64,000 nucleotides of DNA from Rhizobiales bacterium 62-47 (GCA_001899255.1 MKVX01000018.1:1179150-1243149), one strand, 5' to 3'; shown: positions 53,446-64,000, counted from the first letter of the stretch. The notes: generated by a model not told the origin, from the letters alone. A program made the numbers and translations.

Positions 53446-55701
53446 CTATTCGATACCGCGTCCGAACTTGTTGGACTTCGGGAACCCCTTCGGCGGCAGA
53501 CGACCGGCATCGGCACGGTTGCCGCGCCAGTCCGACAATTCTTTCATCGTCGCGCTGAACTCGCGGCCAGCGGAATCGCGCCACATCAGGCCTTCCTTGG
53601 CGACGAAGGTGGTGACGTCGGACAGGCCGCCGTCCTTGTACTTCTGCAATCGCACGCCGCGTCCGCGCGCCATTTCCGGAACTTGATCGATCGGGAAGAT
53701 CAGCATCTTTCTGTTCTCGCCGATCACCGCAACGGTATCGCCGGTCACGGTCGCCAACGCCCTTGCCTCGTTGGGCATTTCGACGTTCAAGACCTGCTTG
53801 CCTTTGCGCGTTGTGCCAACGCAATCGTCTTCGTTGACGATGAAGCCCTGCCCTTCATGGCTGGCAATCAGGAATTTGCGGCCGCCGGTGTTGACGAACA
53901 GCGAGACGATTGCAGCGTCCTGCTCCATGTCAATGAACATGCGGATCGGCTCGCCGTGCCCGCGTCCGCCGGGAAGCTTGGCGACGTCGAGCGAATAGAA
54001 CCGGCCATTGGTGGCAAGCAGCAACAGCTTCGACGTCGTCTCCGCGAAAAATGCCGAACCGAGTTTGTCATCGGTCTTGAACGACAGGTTGGACAAATCG
54101 GCGACGTGCCCCTTCAGCGTCCGCACCCAGCCCTTGTCGGAGATCACAACCGTAACCGGCTCGCGCTCGACGAAAGCTTCCTCGATCGCGGCGAGATCGT
54201 GCTCCGGCGCATCGGCGAAAATGGTCCGGCGCTTGCCGAGCGGCGTCTTCGGCCCGAACATCTCGCGCACCTTGCGCACCTGCTCGCCGACCTTGGCCCA
54301 CTGCTCGGTCTCCGACTTGAGGATGGCGTTGATCCCCTTCAACTCGGAACGTAGCGCCTTGTCTTCGGAACGGATCTCCATTTCCTCGAGCTTGCGCAAA
54401 CTGCGCAGCCGCATGTTGAGGATGGCATCGGCCTGAATTTCGGTCAGGCTGAACGCCTTCATCAACGCCGGCTTCGGCTCGTCCTCGTTGCGGATGATCT
54501 TGATGACCTTATCGATGTTCAGATAGGCGATCAGATACCCGCCGAGCACTTCCAGTCGATGCTCGATCTGGCCCTTGCGATAGTTCGAGCGGCGCAACAG
54601 CACATCGCGCAGATGGTCGAGCCATTCGCGCAGACACTCAGCCAGTCCCAGCACCTTGGGAATGCGGCCTTTGACCAGCACGTTGAGATTCAGGGAAATG
54701 CGGCTTTCAAGCTCGGTCAGCTTGAAGAGCGACTCCATCATCAGTTCCGGATCGACCGTGCGCGATTTCGGCTCGATCACCAGCCGAATATCCTCGGCGG
54801 ATTCGTCGCGCACGTCGCCGACCAACGGCAGCTTCTTCTCGTTAAGAAGCTCCGCGATCTTCTCGATCAACCGCGACTTCTGAACCAGCCACGGAATCTC
54901 AGTGACGACGACCACCCAGGTGCCGCGCGCGCCGTCTTCCTGATGCCACTTCGCTCGGGTGCGAAATGCGCCGCGCCCGGTGGTGTAAGCCTCCGCGATG
55001 CTTTCCTTGGAATCGATGATGATGCCGCCGGTCGGGAAGTCCGGCCCCTTGACCCACTTCAGCAGGCTGCGCGATTTGGCGTCGGGCTTCTCGATCAGAT
55101 GCAACGCCGCATCGCATAGCTCCGCAGCGTTGTGGGGCGGGATTGCGGTCGCCATACCGACGGCAATGCCCTGCGCGCCATTGGCCAGCAGGTTGGGAAA
55201 CCCGCCGGGCAGCACCGCCGGCTCTTTCGACTGGCCGTCGTAGTTGGCGCGGAATTCGACCCCATCCTCGTCGATGCCCTCGAGCAGCAACCGCGCGACG
55301 TCGGTCATCCGCGCTTCGGTGTAGCGATAGGCTGCCGGATTATCGCCGTCGATGTTTCCGAAGTTGCCCTGGCCGTCGACCAGCGGATAACGCGACGAGA
55401 AATCCTGCGCCAGACGCACCATGGCGTCGTAGATCGCCTGGTCGCCGTGCGGATGGAAACTGCCCATCACGTCGCCGACAATCTTGGCGGACTTCTTGAA
55501 CGGCGTGCCTGGATCGAGCCGCAACAGCCGCATGCCGTAAAGAATGCGGCGATGCACCGGCTTCAGTCCGTCGCGCGCGTCCGGTAGCGCACGGTGCATG
55601 ATGGTCGAGAGGGCATAAGCGAGATAGCGCTCTTCCAGCGCCTCGCGAAGTGCCACTTCCTGAATTTCGGCCGGTTCCGGCGGAATCAATCGTTTTCCCA
55701 T
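53446..55701 (-). CDS. parC: DNA topoisomerase IV subunit A
   Basis: 751 aa. Catalytic Tyr127 in '[12 protein letters not shown]'; quinolone-region residues '[20 protein letters not shown]'; '[10 protein letters not shown]'. The C-terminal half has beta-pinwheel repeats ('[20 protein letters not shown]', '[20 protein letters not shown]'). It decatenates sister chromosomes together with ParE. About 80 bp upstream on the same strand is recO. Confidence 0.97.
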   Translation of the reverse strand: MGKRLIPPEPAEIQEVALREALEERYLAYALSTIMHRALPDARDGLKPVHRRILYGMRLLRLDPGTPFKKSAKIVGDVMGSFHPHGDQAIYDAMVRLAQDFSSRYPLVDGQGNFGNIDGDNPAAYRYTEARMTDVARLLLEGIDEDGVEFRANYDGQSKEPAVLPGGFPNLLANGAQGIAVGMATAIPPHNAAELCDAALHLIEKPDAKSRSLLKWVKGPDFPTGGIIIDSKESIAEAYTTGRGAFRTRAKWHQEDGARGTWVVVVTEIPWLVQKSRLIEKIAELLNEKKLPLVGDVRDESAEDIRLVIEPKSRTVDPELMMESLFKLTELESRISLNLNVLVKGRIPKVLGLAECLREWLDHLRDVLLRRSNYRKGQIEHRLEVLGGYLIAYLNIDKVIKIIRNEDEPKPALMKAFSLTEIQADAILNMRLRSLRKLEEMEIRSEDKALRSELKGINAILKSETEQWAKVGEQVRKVREMFGPKTPLGKRRTIFADAPEHDLAAIEEAFVEREPVTVVISDKGWVRTLKGHVADLSNLSFKTDDKLGSAFFAETTSKLLLLATNGRFYSLDVAKLPGGRGHGEPIRMFIDMEQDAAIVSLFVNTGGRKFLIASHEGQGFIVNEDDCVGTTRKGKQVLNVEMPNEARALATVTGDTVAVIGENRKMLIFPIDQVPEMARGRGVRLQKYKDGGLSDVTTFVAKEGLMWRDSAGREFSATMKELSDWRGNRADAGRLPPKGFPKSNKFGRGIE

Positions 55702-55782
55702 AGGGAGGGGTTACCCCCTGCAGACGCCTTGGACAAGGCGCGAATCAGGCCTGCGCCCCGGAGAAGCCCTACGGCTGCGGCC

Positions 55783-56538
55783 TTAAGATGTGAGAGCGTT
55801 CGACCTCGTCATGTATTTGGCCACCGCCGCGATAAAGCCGGCCCGCGCATCGGAGTGCCCCTGCCCGCGCGGCTCCAGCACATTGCGGAGCAGGAACCAG
55901 CCGGTGAGTTCGAAACCGTCCCGCAAGTCGCCGTCGGCCCAGCCGCTACGGCCATTCTCTTCCGTGCTCAGGAACGGCGGCAGCCGCAACAATCGGTCGC
56001 GCCAAGGCTCGCCTGCCTGCCGGGATACAGCACCGCCGGATTTCGGCGACACGTAAATCAGGTCGGCAGTGACGCCGGTGGCCGCACAACTGGACAGGTC
56101 GAGCCCAAAACCGAGTTCGGCGAGCATTGCCAGTTCGAACCGCACCAGATGCACCGCCGCCACGCCGACATCGTCGAAATCGTCGAGCGTGCGATCGAGC
56201 AGATCATAGATCTCCTGATGCGGATCGCGCTCCGGCAGCAGCCGGGCCAGCGAGGCCAGATGCGTCACGCCATAAACGGCATGTGACGCATCCAGCATGG
56301 TCGCCGCACGCATCCGCAGTCCTTCGAGCTGGTACATGCCGAGATGCTCATCGAGCCGTGCGCGCCACACCGCGCGCACCGTATTGCCCGGCTGCAGCAT
56401 TGGCCGCATCCGCGAGCTTGCCCCGCCACGAACCAGACCAAGATGCCGACCATGATCGCGCGTCAGCAACTCGGCGATGGCGCTGGATTCGCCATGTCGC
56501 CGCACGCCAAGCACGATGCCGTCGTCGATCCATTCCAT
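55783..56538 (-). CDS. recO: DNA repair protein RecO
   Basis: 251 aa. OB-fold start '[20 protein letters not shown]', then '[15 protein letters not shown]', and the helical part '[20 protein letters not shown]'. It loads RecA on gapped DNA with RecR. It lacks an obvious zinc-finger Cys cluster, as do many alphaproteobacterial members. Confidence 0.95.
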   Translation of the reverse strand: MEWIDDGIVLGVRRHGESSAIAELLTRDHGRHLGLVRGGASSRMRPMLQPGNTVRAVWRARLDEHLGMYQLEGLRMRAATMLDASHAVYGVTHLASLARLLPERDPHQEIYDLLDRTLDDFDDVGVAAVHLVRFELAMLAELGFGLDLSSCAATGVTADLIYVSPKSGGAVSRQAGEPWRDRLLRLPPFLSTEENGRSGWADGDLRDGFELTGWFLLRNVLEPRGQGHSDARAGFIAAVAKYMTRSNALTS

Positions 56539-56591
56539 GATTGGCTAGCTTATTGGATTCCCGCTCCCCGCGCAGCAACCCTTCACCAAGG

Positions 56592-56990
56592 TCAAACCCG
56601 AGGTGGATCGAACCAGCCGCGCGCATCGCCAGTAAAGGAAAAATACAACCCGGCTGCCGTCAGCGCCGACGACAACAGTTCGATTCCCGAGGCGAGCACG
56701 CCGCCGTTCGTTGCCATCTCACCTGCAAGCGACACAACCGAAAGGGCCAACGCCCCCAGCAACACCATCCGGGCCCATCCCTGACGCCGGCGTGCCGCCA
56801 AGTTCACGAGAAAGACGAAGCCAAGAATGAGCAGCGCGTTGACAAGGCTGGCAATGGACGCCGATGTTTCGCTCAGATCGTCCGGCAGCGTCTGAAACGC
56901 GCCCGACAGCGCATCGAGCAATAACGACGTATAGAGCAGCGCCTCAAAGCGCCAAATGTTGCGCGGGACCGTGGTCGCTTCGCCGTTCAT
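56592..56990 (-). CDS. Small four-helix membrane protein
   Basis: 132 aa. Four hydrophobic stretches near residues 16-34, 46-66, 74-92 and 98-118. Ends 'FTGDARGWFDPPRV'. No named family assigned. Its start overlaps the era stop by 4 bp (ATGA), so it is coupled to the era-rnc-lepB run. Confidence 0.8.
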   Translation of the reverse strand: MNGEATTVPRNIWRFEALLYTSLLLDALSGAFQTLPDDLSETSASIASLVNALLILGFVFLVNLAARRRQGWARMVLLGALALSVVSLAGEMATNGGVLASGIELLSSALTAAGLYFSFTGDARGWFDPPRV

Positions 56991-57910
56991 TCTTTTGGAA
57001 ATTCCAATCCCATTTCGCGGTAGCGTTCAGGGTCGTCGCCCCAACCGTCGCGAACTTTCACGAACAAAAACAGGTGCACGGGATGCCCAACAATTTCGGT
57101 CAGTTCCTTGCGGGAGTCCGCACCGATCGATTTAATCGTCGCGCCACCCTTGCCCAATACAATTTTTCGTTGGCTGTCTCGCTCAACGAAGATCGTTTGC
57201 TCGATCCGCACCGATTTGTCTTTGCGCTCGGTCCAACTGTCGGTTTCAACCGTGGACTGATACGGTAGTTCCTGATGCAAATGCCGGTAGATCTTTTCGC
57301 GCGTGATTTCCGCCGCAAGAGACCGCATCGGCGCATCCGACATCTGGTCTTCCGGATAGTGGAAAGGCCCTTCGGGCACGCGCTCGGCGAGAGAGCGCCG
57401 GAGGTCGTCGACGCCGTCCCCAGACAGCGCCGAGACCATGAAGGTTTCCACGAAATCCAGCCGCTGATTTGCAGCCTGCGCCAAAGCCAGCAGCTTCTCG
57501 CGGGGCACCAGATCGATCTTGTTCAGCACCAGGATCTTCGGGTGACCGACGTTGGCAAGCTTTTCGAGAATGGCATCAGCCTCCTCATCGATACCGGCAC
57601 GTGCATCGAGCAGCACGCAAACCAGGTCGGCGTCATGCGCGCCGCTCCATGCCGTCGACACCATGGCGCGATCAAGCCGCCGCTTCGGCGCGAAAATGCC
57701 AGGCGTATCGACCAGTACGATCTGCGCGTTATTTTCGATCACGATGCCACGGATCAGCGCCCGCGTGGTCTGCACCTTGCGCGACACGATCGTCACCTTC
57801 GATCCGACCAGCGCATTGACCAGCGTCGACTTGCCGACATTCGGCGCGCCGATCAGCGCGACGAATCCGCAGCGCGTCGGCAGCGAGGAAGTCGCGTCAT
57901 CACCCGCCAT
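56987..57910 (-). CDS. era: GTPase Era
   Basis: 307 aa from ATG 57910, chosen because AAGGTGG lies 6-8 bp upstream; ATG 57928 and the longer frame are less likely. 'VALIGAPNVGKSTLVNAL' (G1), 'DTPGIFAPKRRLD' (G3), 'LNKIDLV' (G4), and a C-terminal KH domain 'LGKGGATIKSIGADSRKEL'. It binds the 3' end of 16S rRNA during 30S maturation. Overlaps rnc by 11 bp. Confidence 0.96.
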   Translation of the reverse strand: MAGDDATSSLPTRCGFVALIGAPNVGKSTLVNALVGSKVTIVSRKVQTTRALIRGIVIENNAQIVLVDTPGIFAPKRRLDRAMVSTAWSGAHDADLVCVLLDARAGIDEEADAILEKLANVGHPKILVLNKIDLVPREKLLALAQAANQRLDFVETFMVSALSGDGVDDLRRSLAERVPEGPFHYPEDQMSDAPMRSLAAEITREKIYRHLHQELPYQSTVETDSWTERKDKSVRIEQTIFVERDSQRKIVLGKGGATIKSIGADSRKELTEIVGHPVHLFLFVKVRDGWGDDPERYREMGLEFPKE

Positions 57911-58718
57911 GTGTTCCACCTTTGACATCCTCGCTTGCCAGCATCGCCGACGCCGCGGCCTTTTCCGCCATTCGCTTGCTGCCGCCGATCCCCTCCGCGG
58001 AGCGCAATCCAGGCAGATCGACAGCAACCCGGAACTGCGGGTCGTGATGCGGTCCGGTACGCTCGATCTCGCGATAGACCGGCACCGGCAATCCCTTGCC
58101 CTGCGCCCATTCCTGCAAAACCGTCTTGGGATCGCGCAGCGGCCGCTGTGGCTTGCGCATGCGCTCCGTCCAGTTGGCTTCAACGAACCGTGCCGCGGCA
58201 GCGTAGCCGCCATCAAGGAACACCGCGCCGATCACCGCTTCGCAGATGTCGCCCAGGACCGATTTACGTAGTCGCGCACCGGCGCCAGCACCAACCGAGC
58301 CCAGCTTGATCGACTCGAGGAAGCCAAGCGATTTTGCAACGTCGAAGCAGGTTTCCTTACGAACCAGATCGGCAAGGCGCTTCGACAATTCGCCTTCATC
58401 CGCCTTCGGGAATGCGCGGTAAAGCATGTCCGAGACGACGAGCCCAAGTACATGATCACCAAGGAACTCCAGGCGTTGGTAGCTGTCGGCCCGATTGCGG
58501 GCGGCCTTGAGCGCCGACACATGGGTGAAGGCCGTCGCCAGCAGGGCCGGATTGGAGAATGTATGACCGATCCGCTGCTCGATGACCGCGGCAGCCGCCT
58601 TGGCGGCAGCTTTGCCACGCGGCTTCCTGACCGCAACCGGCTCTGCAGCCGCGTCAGGCGTCGGGCTAGCGTCGCTGTTTTTCGAGGCCGCTGCTATGTC
58701 CGCGGTATCGTCGATCAT
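57900..58718 (-). CDS. rnc: Ribonuclease III
   Basis: 272 aa from ATG 58718, overlapping the lepB stop by 4 bp. An Ala/Lys-rich N-terminal extension of about 45 residues precedes the catalytic domain: 'YQRLEFLGDHVLGLVVSDML' and 'GDICEAVIGAVFLDGGY' with the metal-binding acids. A dsRNA-binding domain follows ('DPKTVLQEWAQGKGLPVPVY', 'GGSKRMAEKAAASAML'). It processes rRNA precursors and dsRNA. Confidence 0.96.
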   Translation of the reverse strand: MIDDTADIAAASKNSDASPTPDAAAEPVAVRKPRGKAAAKAAAAVIEQRIGHTFSNPALLATAFTHVSALKAARNRADSYQRLEFLGDHVLGLVVSDMLYRAFPKADEGELSKRLADLVRKETCFDVAKSLGFLESIKLGSVGAGAGARLRKSVLGDICEAVIGAVFLDGGYAAAARFVEANWTERMRKPQRPLRDPKTVLQEWAQGKGLPVPVYREIERTGPHHDPQFRVAVDLPGLRSAEGIGGSKRMAEKAAASAMLASEDVKGGTHGG

Positions 58719-59473
58719 CGCACGATAGTGAATAGGCGATTCCACCGCACCGCGACCGGCCATCGCCAGATTTGCCACGCATGTTCGCCCTCGGCGATCG
58801 AGAAGAAGATCATCTGCGCACGGCCAACGATGTTCTCAAACGGCACGTACCCGACTTGCGACTGGACGCGGCTATCGGTCGAGTTGTCGCGATTGTCACC
58901 CATCATGAAGAAGTGACCCGCTGGCACCGTGTAAACATTGGTGTTGTCGTAGAAACCATTGTCGACACAATCGAGCGTCTTGTAGGTGACGCCGTTCGGC
59001 AGTGTCTCACTCCACTGCTTGACTCGTGCCGTGGCATCGGAGCCACACGGATCTTCACCGACGAAATCCGGCAGGCGCTCGCGCTTGACGGCGACGTCGT
59101 TGATATAGAGCAGACCATCCCTCATCTGGATGCGGTCGCCCGGCAGGCCGATCACCCGCTTGATGTAATCGACGGAATCATCCTTGGGCAAACGGAACAC
59201 CACGATATCGCCGCGCGACGGCTCCGAGCCGAAAATGCGACCCGAGAACAGTGGCGGCGATAACGGGATCGAATAGTGGCTATAGCCATAGGAATATTTC
59301 GAGACGAACAAATAGTCGCCGACGAGCAGCGTCGCCTTCATCGACCCCGATGGGATGTTGAAAGGCTGGAACAGGAAGGTCCGGATCACCAGCGCAATAA
59401 TCAGCGCGTGGATGATCACGCGGATCGTTTCACCGACGCTGCTTTCCTTCTTGGTGCTCGAAGTCACGCTCAT
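58715..59473 (-). CDS. lepB: Signal peptidase I
   Basis: 252 aa. N-terminal membrane helix at about 18-36, catalytic Ser44 in 'NIPSGSMKATLLVGD', Lys in 'SVDYIKRVIGLPGDRI', and 'GHFFMMGDNRDNSTDSR' (box E). It cleaves Sec and Tat signal peptides in the inner membrane. Overlaps rnc by ATGA; the lepB-rnc-era order is conserved. Confidence 0.97.
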   Translation of the reverse strand: MSVTSSTKKESSVGETIRVIIHALIIALVIRTFLFQPFNIPSGSMKATLLVGDYLFVSKYSYGYSHYSIPLSPPLFSGRIFGSEPSRGDIVVFRLPKDDSVDYIKRVIGLPGDRIQMRDGLLYINDVAVKRERLPDFVGEDPCGSDATARVKQWSETLPNGVTYKTLDCVDNGFYDNTNVYTVPAGHFFMMGDNRDNSTDSRVQSQVGYVPFENIVGRAQMIFFSIAEGEHAWQIWRWPVAVRWNRLFTIVR

Positions 59474-59714
59474 CGCTTTCCCAATTCCCGTCGCGCCCGC
59501 CGCGCGATAGCAGAACGCCTTTCAGTCGAGACTACATTGCATCGCGCCAAAGTCGCTCTCAGTTCTGATTATCGAGCCAATCCAACCCGATCGGCCCCGA
59601 TAGGTCGTGGATTCGAGCACTCCGCGCGGGTTTTAGACGGTTGTTGAGAAGGGCGCAATGAAGCACGCCATCAAAACATGATAAGTTATTGTTCTGTAAT
59701 GCATTTTAAAATTA

Positions 59715-60167
59715 TCACCGCAACCGGACCTGATTTGCCGGATCAGCAGGAATCGACGCCTGCGGCACCGCCGAAATGACGACGAAGGCCTGCGCCAGCG
59801 GCCAATCGTCGGTGATGCTGAGATCGATCCGCGCTTCGCAACCCGGTGGCAGCAGCAACTCCAGCCGCACGCGCGCGCCCCCGGTCAGCGTCATGGTCGG
59901 CCGGCCCCCCGGAAGATTGACGACGCCCATATCGCGCCACCAGACACCCCGGCGAATACCGGTGCCGAGCGCCTTCGAACAGGCCTCCTTGGCGGCAAAC
60001 CGTTTGGCGTAGGTCGCCACCACCATTTTCTCGTTCTGGGCGCGCCGCTCGGCCTTGGCTCGCTCCGCCTCGGTGAATATCCGATCGAGAAAGCGCTCGC
60101 CGTGGCGCTCAATCACTTTGGCGACACGGCGGATATCGATCAGGTCCGAACCGATGCCAATAATCAT
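59715..60167 (-). CDS. acpS: Holo-ACP synthase
   Basis: 150 aa. '[20 protein letters not shown]' with metal Asp, '[12 protein letters not shown]', '[20 protein letters not shown]' with Glu and Lys. It transfers phosphopantetheine from CoA to ACP. The C-terminal 25 residues exceed the usual length. Overlaps the pdxJ stop by 4 bp. The 240 bp to lepB are empty apart from AT-rich sequence. Confidence 0.96.
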   Translation of the reverse strand: MIIGIGSDLIDIRRVAKVIERHGERFLDRIFTEAERAKAERRAQNEKMVVATYAKRFAAKEACSKALGTGIRRGVWWRDMGVVNLPGGRPTMTLTGGARVRLELLLPPGCEARIDLSITDDWPLAQAFVVISAVPQASIPADPANQVRLR

Positions 60168-60934
60168 GCAGGGCTCGCCGCTGTCTTGCGGCCACGGTCC
60201 ATCGCCGCCCGCATGGTTCGGACCGTTTCCGCCAAACCGACGAATAGTGCCTCGCCGACCATGAAGTAGCCGATATTGAGTTCGGCAATCTGCGGCAGGC
60301 CGGCGATCTTTTCCGCGGTCGCGTAGTCAAGGCCGTGGCCGCCATGGACTTCAAGGCCGGCCGATTGCGCCAGACGCGCCCCGGCCACGATCCGTTGCCA
60401 CTCGGTCTCGGCGCGCGACGTTTCGCCTGCGGTCACCGCATCACACCAGGCCCCGGTGTGGATCTCAATGACGGGCGCATGCAGTTTCGCCGCCATTTCG
60501 ATCTGCGCAGGGTCGGCAGCGATGAACAGCGACACACGTATCCCGGCATCGTTGAGACAGCCGATGAACGGCCCCAGTGCCTTTTGCTGGCCGACGACAT
60601 CGAGGCCACCCTCGGTGGTGACCTCAAGTCGTCGCTCAGGCACCAAGCATACCGCATGCGGCCGGGTCGCCAAAGCAATTCGCAACATTTCCTCGGTCGC
60701 CGCCATTTCGAAATTGAGGGGCTTGGAAATCTCGGCCTTCAGACGCGCCATATCGTCATCGCGGATATGCCGGCGATCTTCTCGGAGATGCGCGGTGATG
60801 CCGTCGGCACCAGCTTCGATGACGGCCAGCGCGGCGCGAACGGGATCCGGATGATGACCGCCGCGCGCATTGCGCAAGGTTGCGATGTGATCGACGTTAA
60901 CTCCAAGTCGGAGCGTTTGAGCATTCGACATCAT
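60164..60934 (-). CDS. pdxJ: Pyridoxine 5'-phosphate synthase
   Basis: 256 aa, start MMSNAQ (either Met). '[20 protein letters not shown]', '[19 protein letters not shown]', '[20 protein letters not shown]', '[17 protein letters not shown]'. It makes pyridoxine phosphate from 1-deoxyxylulose phosphate and aminoacetone phosphate. Coupled to acpS by ATGA, the common order. Only 27 bp separate it from rsh. Confidence 0.97.
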   Translation of the reverse strand: MMSNAQTLRLGVNVDHIATLRNARGGHHPDPVRAALAVIEAGADGITAHLREDRRHIRDDDMARLKAEISKPLNFEMAATEEMLRIALATRPHAVCLVPERRLEVTTEGGLDVVGQQKALGPFIGCLNDAGIRVSLFIAADPAQIEMAAKLHAPVIEIHTGAWCDAVTAGETSRAETEWQRIVAGARLAQSAGLEVHGGHGLDYATAEKIAGLPQIAELNIGYFMVGEALFVGLAETVRTMRAAMDRGRKTAASPA

Positions 60935-60961
60935 GAACTCGAAGGGCTGAGATTCTGGACG

Positions 60962-63268
60962 CTATCCGTTGACGCGCTCCACTCTTGCAACGACGGCCTT
61001 GGCGCGCAGTTGAGCGATAATAGCGCTGAGATGTTTCAGGTCATAGACCTCGAGATCGATTGTCAGCTCGGTGAAGTCTGGCGAGCGCCGACTCATGCTG
61101 ATGTTGTCGATATTGCCGTCATGTTCGGCGATCACTGTCGCAACCTGCGCCAGGCTGCCCGGCTCGTTGACGTTCTCGACCAGCAGACGGGCCGGAAATC
61201 GCTGCGGCGTCACATCGTCGACGTCCCAGCGCACGTCAAGCCAACGCTCAGGTTCTTCCTCGAAGTCCTTCAATGCGGGGGACTGGATCGGATAGATCGT
61301 GATGCCCTCGCCCGGCGAAACGATACCGACGATACGGTCTCCGGGCACTGCCCCACCGTTCGGCGCGAACTTGATCGGCAAATCCGAATTCAACCCGCGG
61401 ATCGGGATCGCCACTGGATGACGCGGCGGCTCATTCGGCGCCTTTAGCCGAAGCTTGACCGCGAGACTCTTTTTGTCGCCAAATCGATTGACGCGCTCTT
61501 CCTTGTAGTCGGGATACATTGCCCGCGCGACGTCGGACGCCTTGAGCTCGCCACGGCCAACCGAGGCCATGACTTCCTCGATCGTCGATCGCGCCAGTCG
61601 CGGCAGCGCACCCGTCAGCTTGTCGTCGGCATACTCGATCTTGGCGCGCGAGAATAACCGTTCGACGATGCGTCGGCCGAGCGCTGCGTATTGTCCGCGC
61701 ACCGCCGTTCGCGTCGCCCGCCTGATGGCGGCACGCGCCTTGCCCGTCCGGGCCAAAGTTTCCCATGCCGACGGCGGCGCCAATTGCACGCCCGACGTCA
61801 AGACCTCGACCTCGTCGCCGTTCTGCAATTCGGACGACAGCGCAGCGAACTTGCCATTGATCTTGCAGCCAACCGCACTGTTGCCCACGTCGGTATGCAC
61901 CGCGTAGGCAAAGTCGATCACGTTGGCATTCCGCGGCAACGCGATCAGCTTGCCTTTCGGCGTGAAGCAGAACACCTGGTCGTGAAACAATTCGAGCTTG
62001 GTGTGCTCGAGGAATTCTTCCGGATTGGCGCTCTCCGAAAGAATTTCGATGGTATGCCGCAGCCACGCAAAGGCATTGGACTCACGCTTGACGAACTCGG
62101 TCGGCGATCCAACGCCATCCTTGTAGAACGCATGAGCGGCAATGCCGTACTCGGCAATCTGGTCCATGTCTTCGGTACGGATCTGCAGCTCGACGCGTTG
62201 ATTGCCGGGACCGATCACCGTGGTGTGAATCGACCGATAGTCGTTCTGCTTCGGCGTCGAAATGTAATCCTTGAAACGCCCCGGGACGACCGGCCATGTC
62301 GTGTGAACGATGCCGAGCGCGCGATAACAGGCTTCCACACTGTTCATCACGATGCGAAAGCCGAAAATATCCGATAGCTGTTCGAAGCCGACCGATTTGC
62401 GTTCCATCTTCGTCCAGATCGAGAACGGGCGCTTACGGCGACCGACGACACGTGCGTGCATTCCCTCGCTGGCCAGCCTCGCCGACAACTCGCTTTCGAT
62501 TTCCTCGATCAGGTTATGGTTGCGATCAGCCAGCGAATTCAGCCGCTGCATCACGACCGCGTGGGCTTCCGGATCGAGCGTCTGAAACGCAAGATCCTCC
62601 AGCTCCTCGCGCATCTCCTGCATACCCATACGGCCGGCGAGCGGCGCATAGATATCGAGCGTTTCCTCGGCAATCCGTCGTCGCGATGCAGGTGGCACGA
62701 ACTCAAGCGTTCGCATATTGTGCAGCCGATCCGCGAGTTTAATCAGCAGCACGCGAACGTCATCGGCGATGGCTAGCAGCAGTTTCCGGAGATTTTCGGC
62801 CTGCTTGGCCTCGCGCGAAACCAGCTCCAGCCGTTTCAGTTTGGTCAGGCCCTCGACGAGTGCACCGATCTCGGGGCCGAACAGACTATCGATCTCGGTT
62901 CGAGTCGCCTCGGTATCCTCGATCGTGTCGTGCAGCAACGCCGCGACGATGGTGGCGTCGTCAAGTTTGAGGTCGGTGAGGATCGCCGCCACTTCGAGCG
63001 GATGCGAGAAATATGGGTCGCCGGAAGCCCGCTTCTGCTCGCCATGTGCCTTCATGGCGTAGACGTAAGCCTGATTGAGCAGATCCTCGTCGGTGTCGGG
63101 ATTGTAGGATCGCACCCGGTCGACGAGATCGTACTGCCGCATCATGCGCGTACGCGGCGTCTTTGGGACGGGTCTGACGGCTTCGGGCACCGGCGCAGGC
63201 GGCGGGGTTACGGCAACCGGCTCAGTTGCTGCCTCCGCTTGCGGTGAATTTCGGCGCCAATACGCCAT
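60962..63268 (-). CDS. rsh: Bifunctional (p)ppGpp synthetase/hydrolase
   Basis: 768 aa. N-terminal HD hydrolase domain with 'HPLEVAAILTDLKLD' and 'ALLHDTIEDTEATRTEI'; synthetase domain 'VVGRRKRPFSIWTKM' and 'GRFKDYISTPKQNDYRSIHT' (RFKD type, found in bifunctional enzymes); TGS domain around 'VFCFTPKGKLIALPRNANVI'; ACT domain at the C-terminus ('NEPGSLAQVATVIAEHDGNI'). Both catalytic halves look intact. Residues 1-45 are a Pro-rich extra segment. Single stringent-response enzyme, as usual in alphaproteobacteria. It follows rpoZ. Confidence 0.97.
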   Translation of the reverse strand: MAYWRRNSPQAEAATEPVAVTPPPAPVPEAVRPVPKTPRTRMMRQYDLVDRVRSYNPDTDEDLLNQAYVYAMKAHGEQKRASGDPYFSHPLEVAAILTDLKLDDATIVAALLHDTIEDTEATRTEIDSLFGPEIGALVEGLTKLKRLELVSREAKQAENLRKLLLAIADDVRVLLIKLADRLHNMRTLEFVPPASRRRIAEETLDIYAPLAGRMGMQEMREELEDLAFQTLDPEAHAVVMQRLNSLADRNHNLIEEIESELSARLASEGMHARVVGRRKRPFSIWTKMERKSVGFEQLSDIFGFRIVMNSVEACYRALGIVHTTWPVVPGRFKDYISTPKQNDYRSIHTTVIGPGNQRVELQIRTEDMDQIAEYGIAAHAFYKDGVGSPTEFVKRESNAFAWLRHTIEILSESANPEEFLEHTKLELFHDQVFCFTPKGKLIALPRNANVIDFAYAVHTDVGNSAVGCKINGKFAALSSELQNGDEVEVLTSGVQLAPPSAWETLARTGKARAAIRRATRTAVRGQYAALGRRIVERLFSRAKIEYADDKLTGALPRLARSTIEEVMASVGRGELKASDVARAMYPDYKEERVNRFGDKKSLAVKLRLKAPNEPPRHPVAIPIRGLNSDLPIKFAPNGGAVPGDRIVGIVSPGEGITIYPIQSPALKDFEEEPERWLDVRWDVDDVTPQRFPARLLVENVNEPGSLAQVATVIAEHDGNIDNISMSRRSPDFTELTIDLEVYDLKHLSAIIAQLRAKAVVARVERVNG

Positions 63269-63382
63269 CGTACGACCATAACCTCAATATGCCGGCTTCG
63301 ACCGAATCCGCGCATAGGTGCCGATCCGCCGACATTTTGCCAACTGTCTACGCACTATAACGACAAAAATTGTCAACAAATA

Positions 63383-63413
63383 CAAAAGCCCGGACCGACC
63401 GTCCGGGCTTTTG
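63383..63413 (-). terminator. Terminator after rpoZ
   Basis: CAAAAGCCCGGAC, loop CGACC, GTCCGGGCTTTTG. A strong GC stem with T-run on the minus strand, 28 bp past the rpoZ stop. Confidence 0.9.
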
Positions 63414-63440
63414 TAAATTCCGTAGCAAGTCGCGGGCGGA

Positions 63441-63833
63441 CTACTCGTCCTCCTCCGGCTGCTCCTCTGGAGGAGCCAGGCCTTCGAGGCCCTTGAGCAG
63501 TTCTTCCTCGGTCATCCGTTCGACCGCGACCTCGGTATCATCGGCATCGACGCTGGCACCGGCCGAGCCAATCAGCGGAACCGTATCCGGCTCCGGCTCA
63601 TCGACTTCGACAAATTTCTGCAGCGAATGCACCAGTTCTTCGTGCAAATCCTCAGGCGAGATCGTCTGATCTGCAATCTCGCGGAGCGATACAACAGGAT
63701 TCTTGTCGTTGTCTCGGTCGATTGTCAGCTGCGAGCCTGACGAGATCATCCGCGCACGATGCGCGGCCAACAGAACCAGATCGAACCGGTTGTCGACCTT
63801 ATCAATGCAATCTTCCACGGTGACGCGCGCCAT
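63441..63833 (-). CDS. rpoZ: RNA polymerase omega subunit
   Basis: 130 aa. '[20 protein letters not shown]', '[20 protein letters not shown]', '[20 protein letters not shown]' are the omega fold that clamps the beta-prime subunit. The last 50 residues are acidic and longer than in enterobacteria, as usual in alphaproteobacteria. The rpoZ-rsh pairing is widely conserved. The promoter should lie in 63834-64000, where no other gene is seen. Confidence 0.96.
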   Translation of the reverse strand: MARVTVEDCIDKVDNRFDLVLLAAHRARMISSGSQLTIDRDNDKNPVVSLREIADQTISPEDLHEELVHSLQKFVEVDEPEPDTVPLIGSAGASVDADDTEVAVERMTEEELLKGLEGLAPPEEQPEEDE

Positions 63834-64000
63834 TGACCGTCGCTCCGTTATCAGGGGCTGAATGTGGTGAATACCGGCACTAGGTATAGTGAGCCGACAG
63901 ATTCCGCAAGAACCAATTTACAATTTGCGTTATCGATCTACTCTGATACCCATGCTTGAGGGGAATACCGGGCGAGTCCAAAAAAGGCAGAATGCCCCCG

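Overview
The window looks like a high-GC alphaproteobacterial chromosome of the Nitrobacteraceae (Bradyrhizobium / Rhodopseudomonas / Afipia relatives). The basis is gene order known from that group (rpoZ-rsh-pdxJ-acpS-lepB-rnc-era-recO-parC; bamE | CBP3-like chaperone-DUF177-plsX-fabH-ihfA-MerR-tRNA-Pro; nrdR-ribD-ribE-ribH-nusB-thiL), a magnesium-type HemB, a potassium-independent HppA and typical dispersed intergenic palindromes. The genus cannot be fixed from the sequence alone.

Layout. 1-4.6 kb: a type I secretion ABC protein (cut by the window edge) downstream of an almost pure RTX-repeat protein, then an Omp25/31-like beta-barrel and a small ion channel. 4.65-22.92 kb: an 18.3-kb integrated element in the 3' end of tRNA-Pro(GGG), bounded by a 57-bp exact direct repeat. 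Its left end carries a tyrosine integrase and excisionase. A leftward block holds a GapR-like protein, a DUF3102 protein, a hypothetical protein and a broken RuvC-like nuclease. A rightward block holds a coiled-coil protein, HK97-type prohead protease, M41-like peptidase, tail hub and tape-measure/lysozyme protein. Cargo follows: a toxin/antitoxin-like pair coupled to a DUF6941-like gene, an SRAP protein, Zn-finger proteins, an XRE regulator and small exported proteins. No terminase, portal, major capsid or lysis gene is recognisable, so it is a decayed prophage or a satellite-like element.

22.9-39.2 kb: tRNA-Pro and core genes: MerR regulator, IHF-alpha, phospholipid/fatty-acid initiation (plsX, fabH), BamE, a DEAD-box helicase, the H+-pyrophosphatase, and a thiamine/riboflavin/one-carbon cluster (thiL, nusB, ribH, ribE, ribD, nrdR, glyA).

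39.5-52.8 kb: mixed genes: an adenylate-cyclase/FGE-fold fusion, DUF4399, a GST, an AT-rich orphan gene, a cytochrome c'-like protein between a full and a truncated copy of a zinc-ribbon gene, MaoC-like, MarR, acyl-CoA ligase, hemB, RDD protein, bpt and mntH with a likely metal-regulator operator.

53-64 kb: a conserved leftward housekeeping run from rpoZ to parC (stringent response, pyridoxal phosphate, ACP activation, signal peptidase, RNase III, Era, RecO, topoisomerase IV) with several 4-bp or short overlaps indicating translational coupling.
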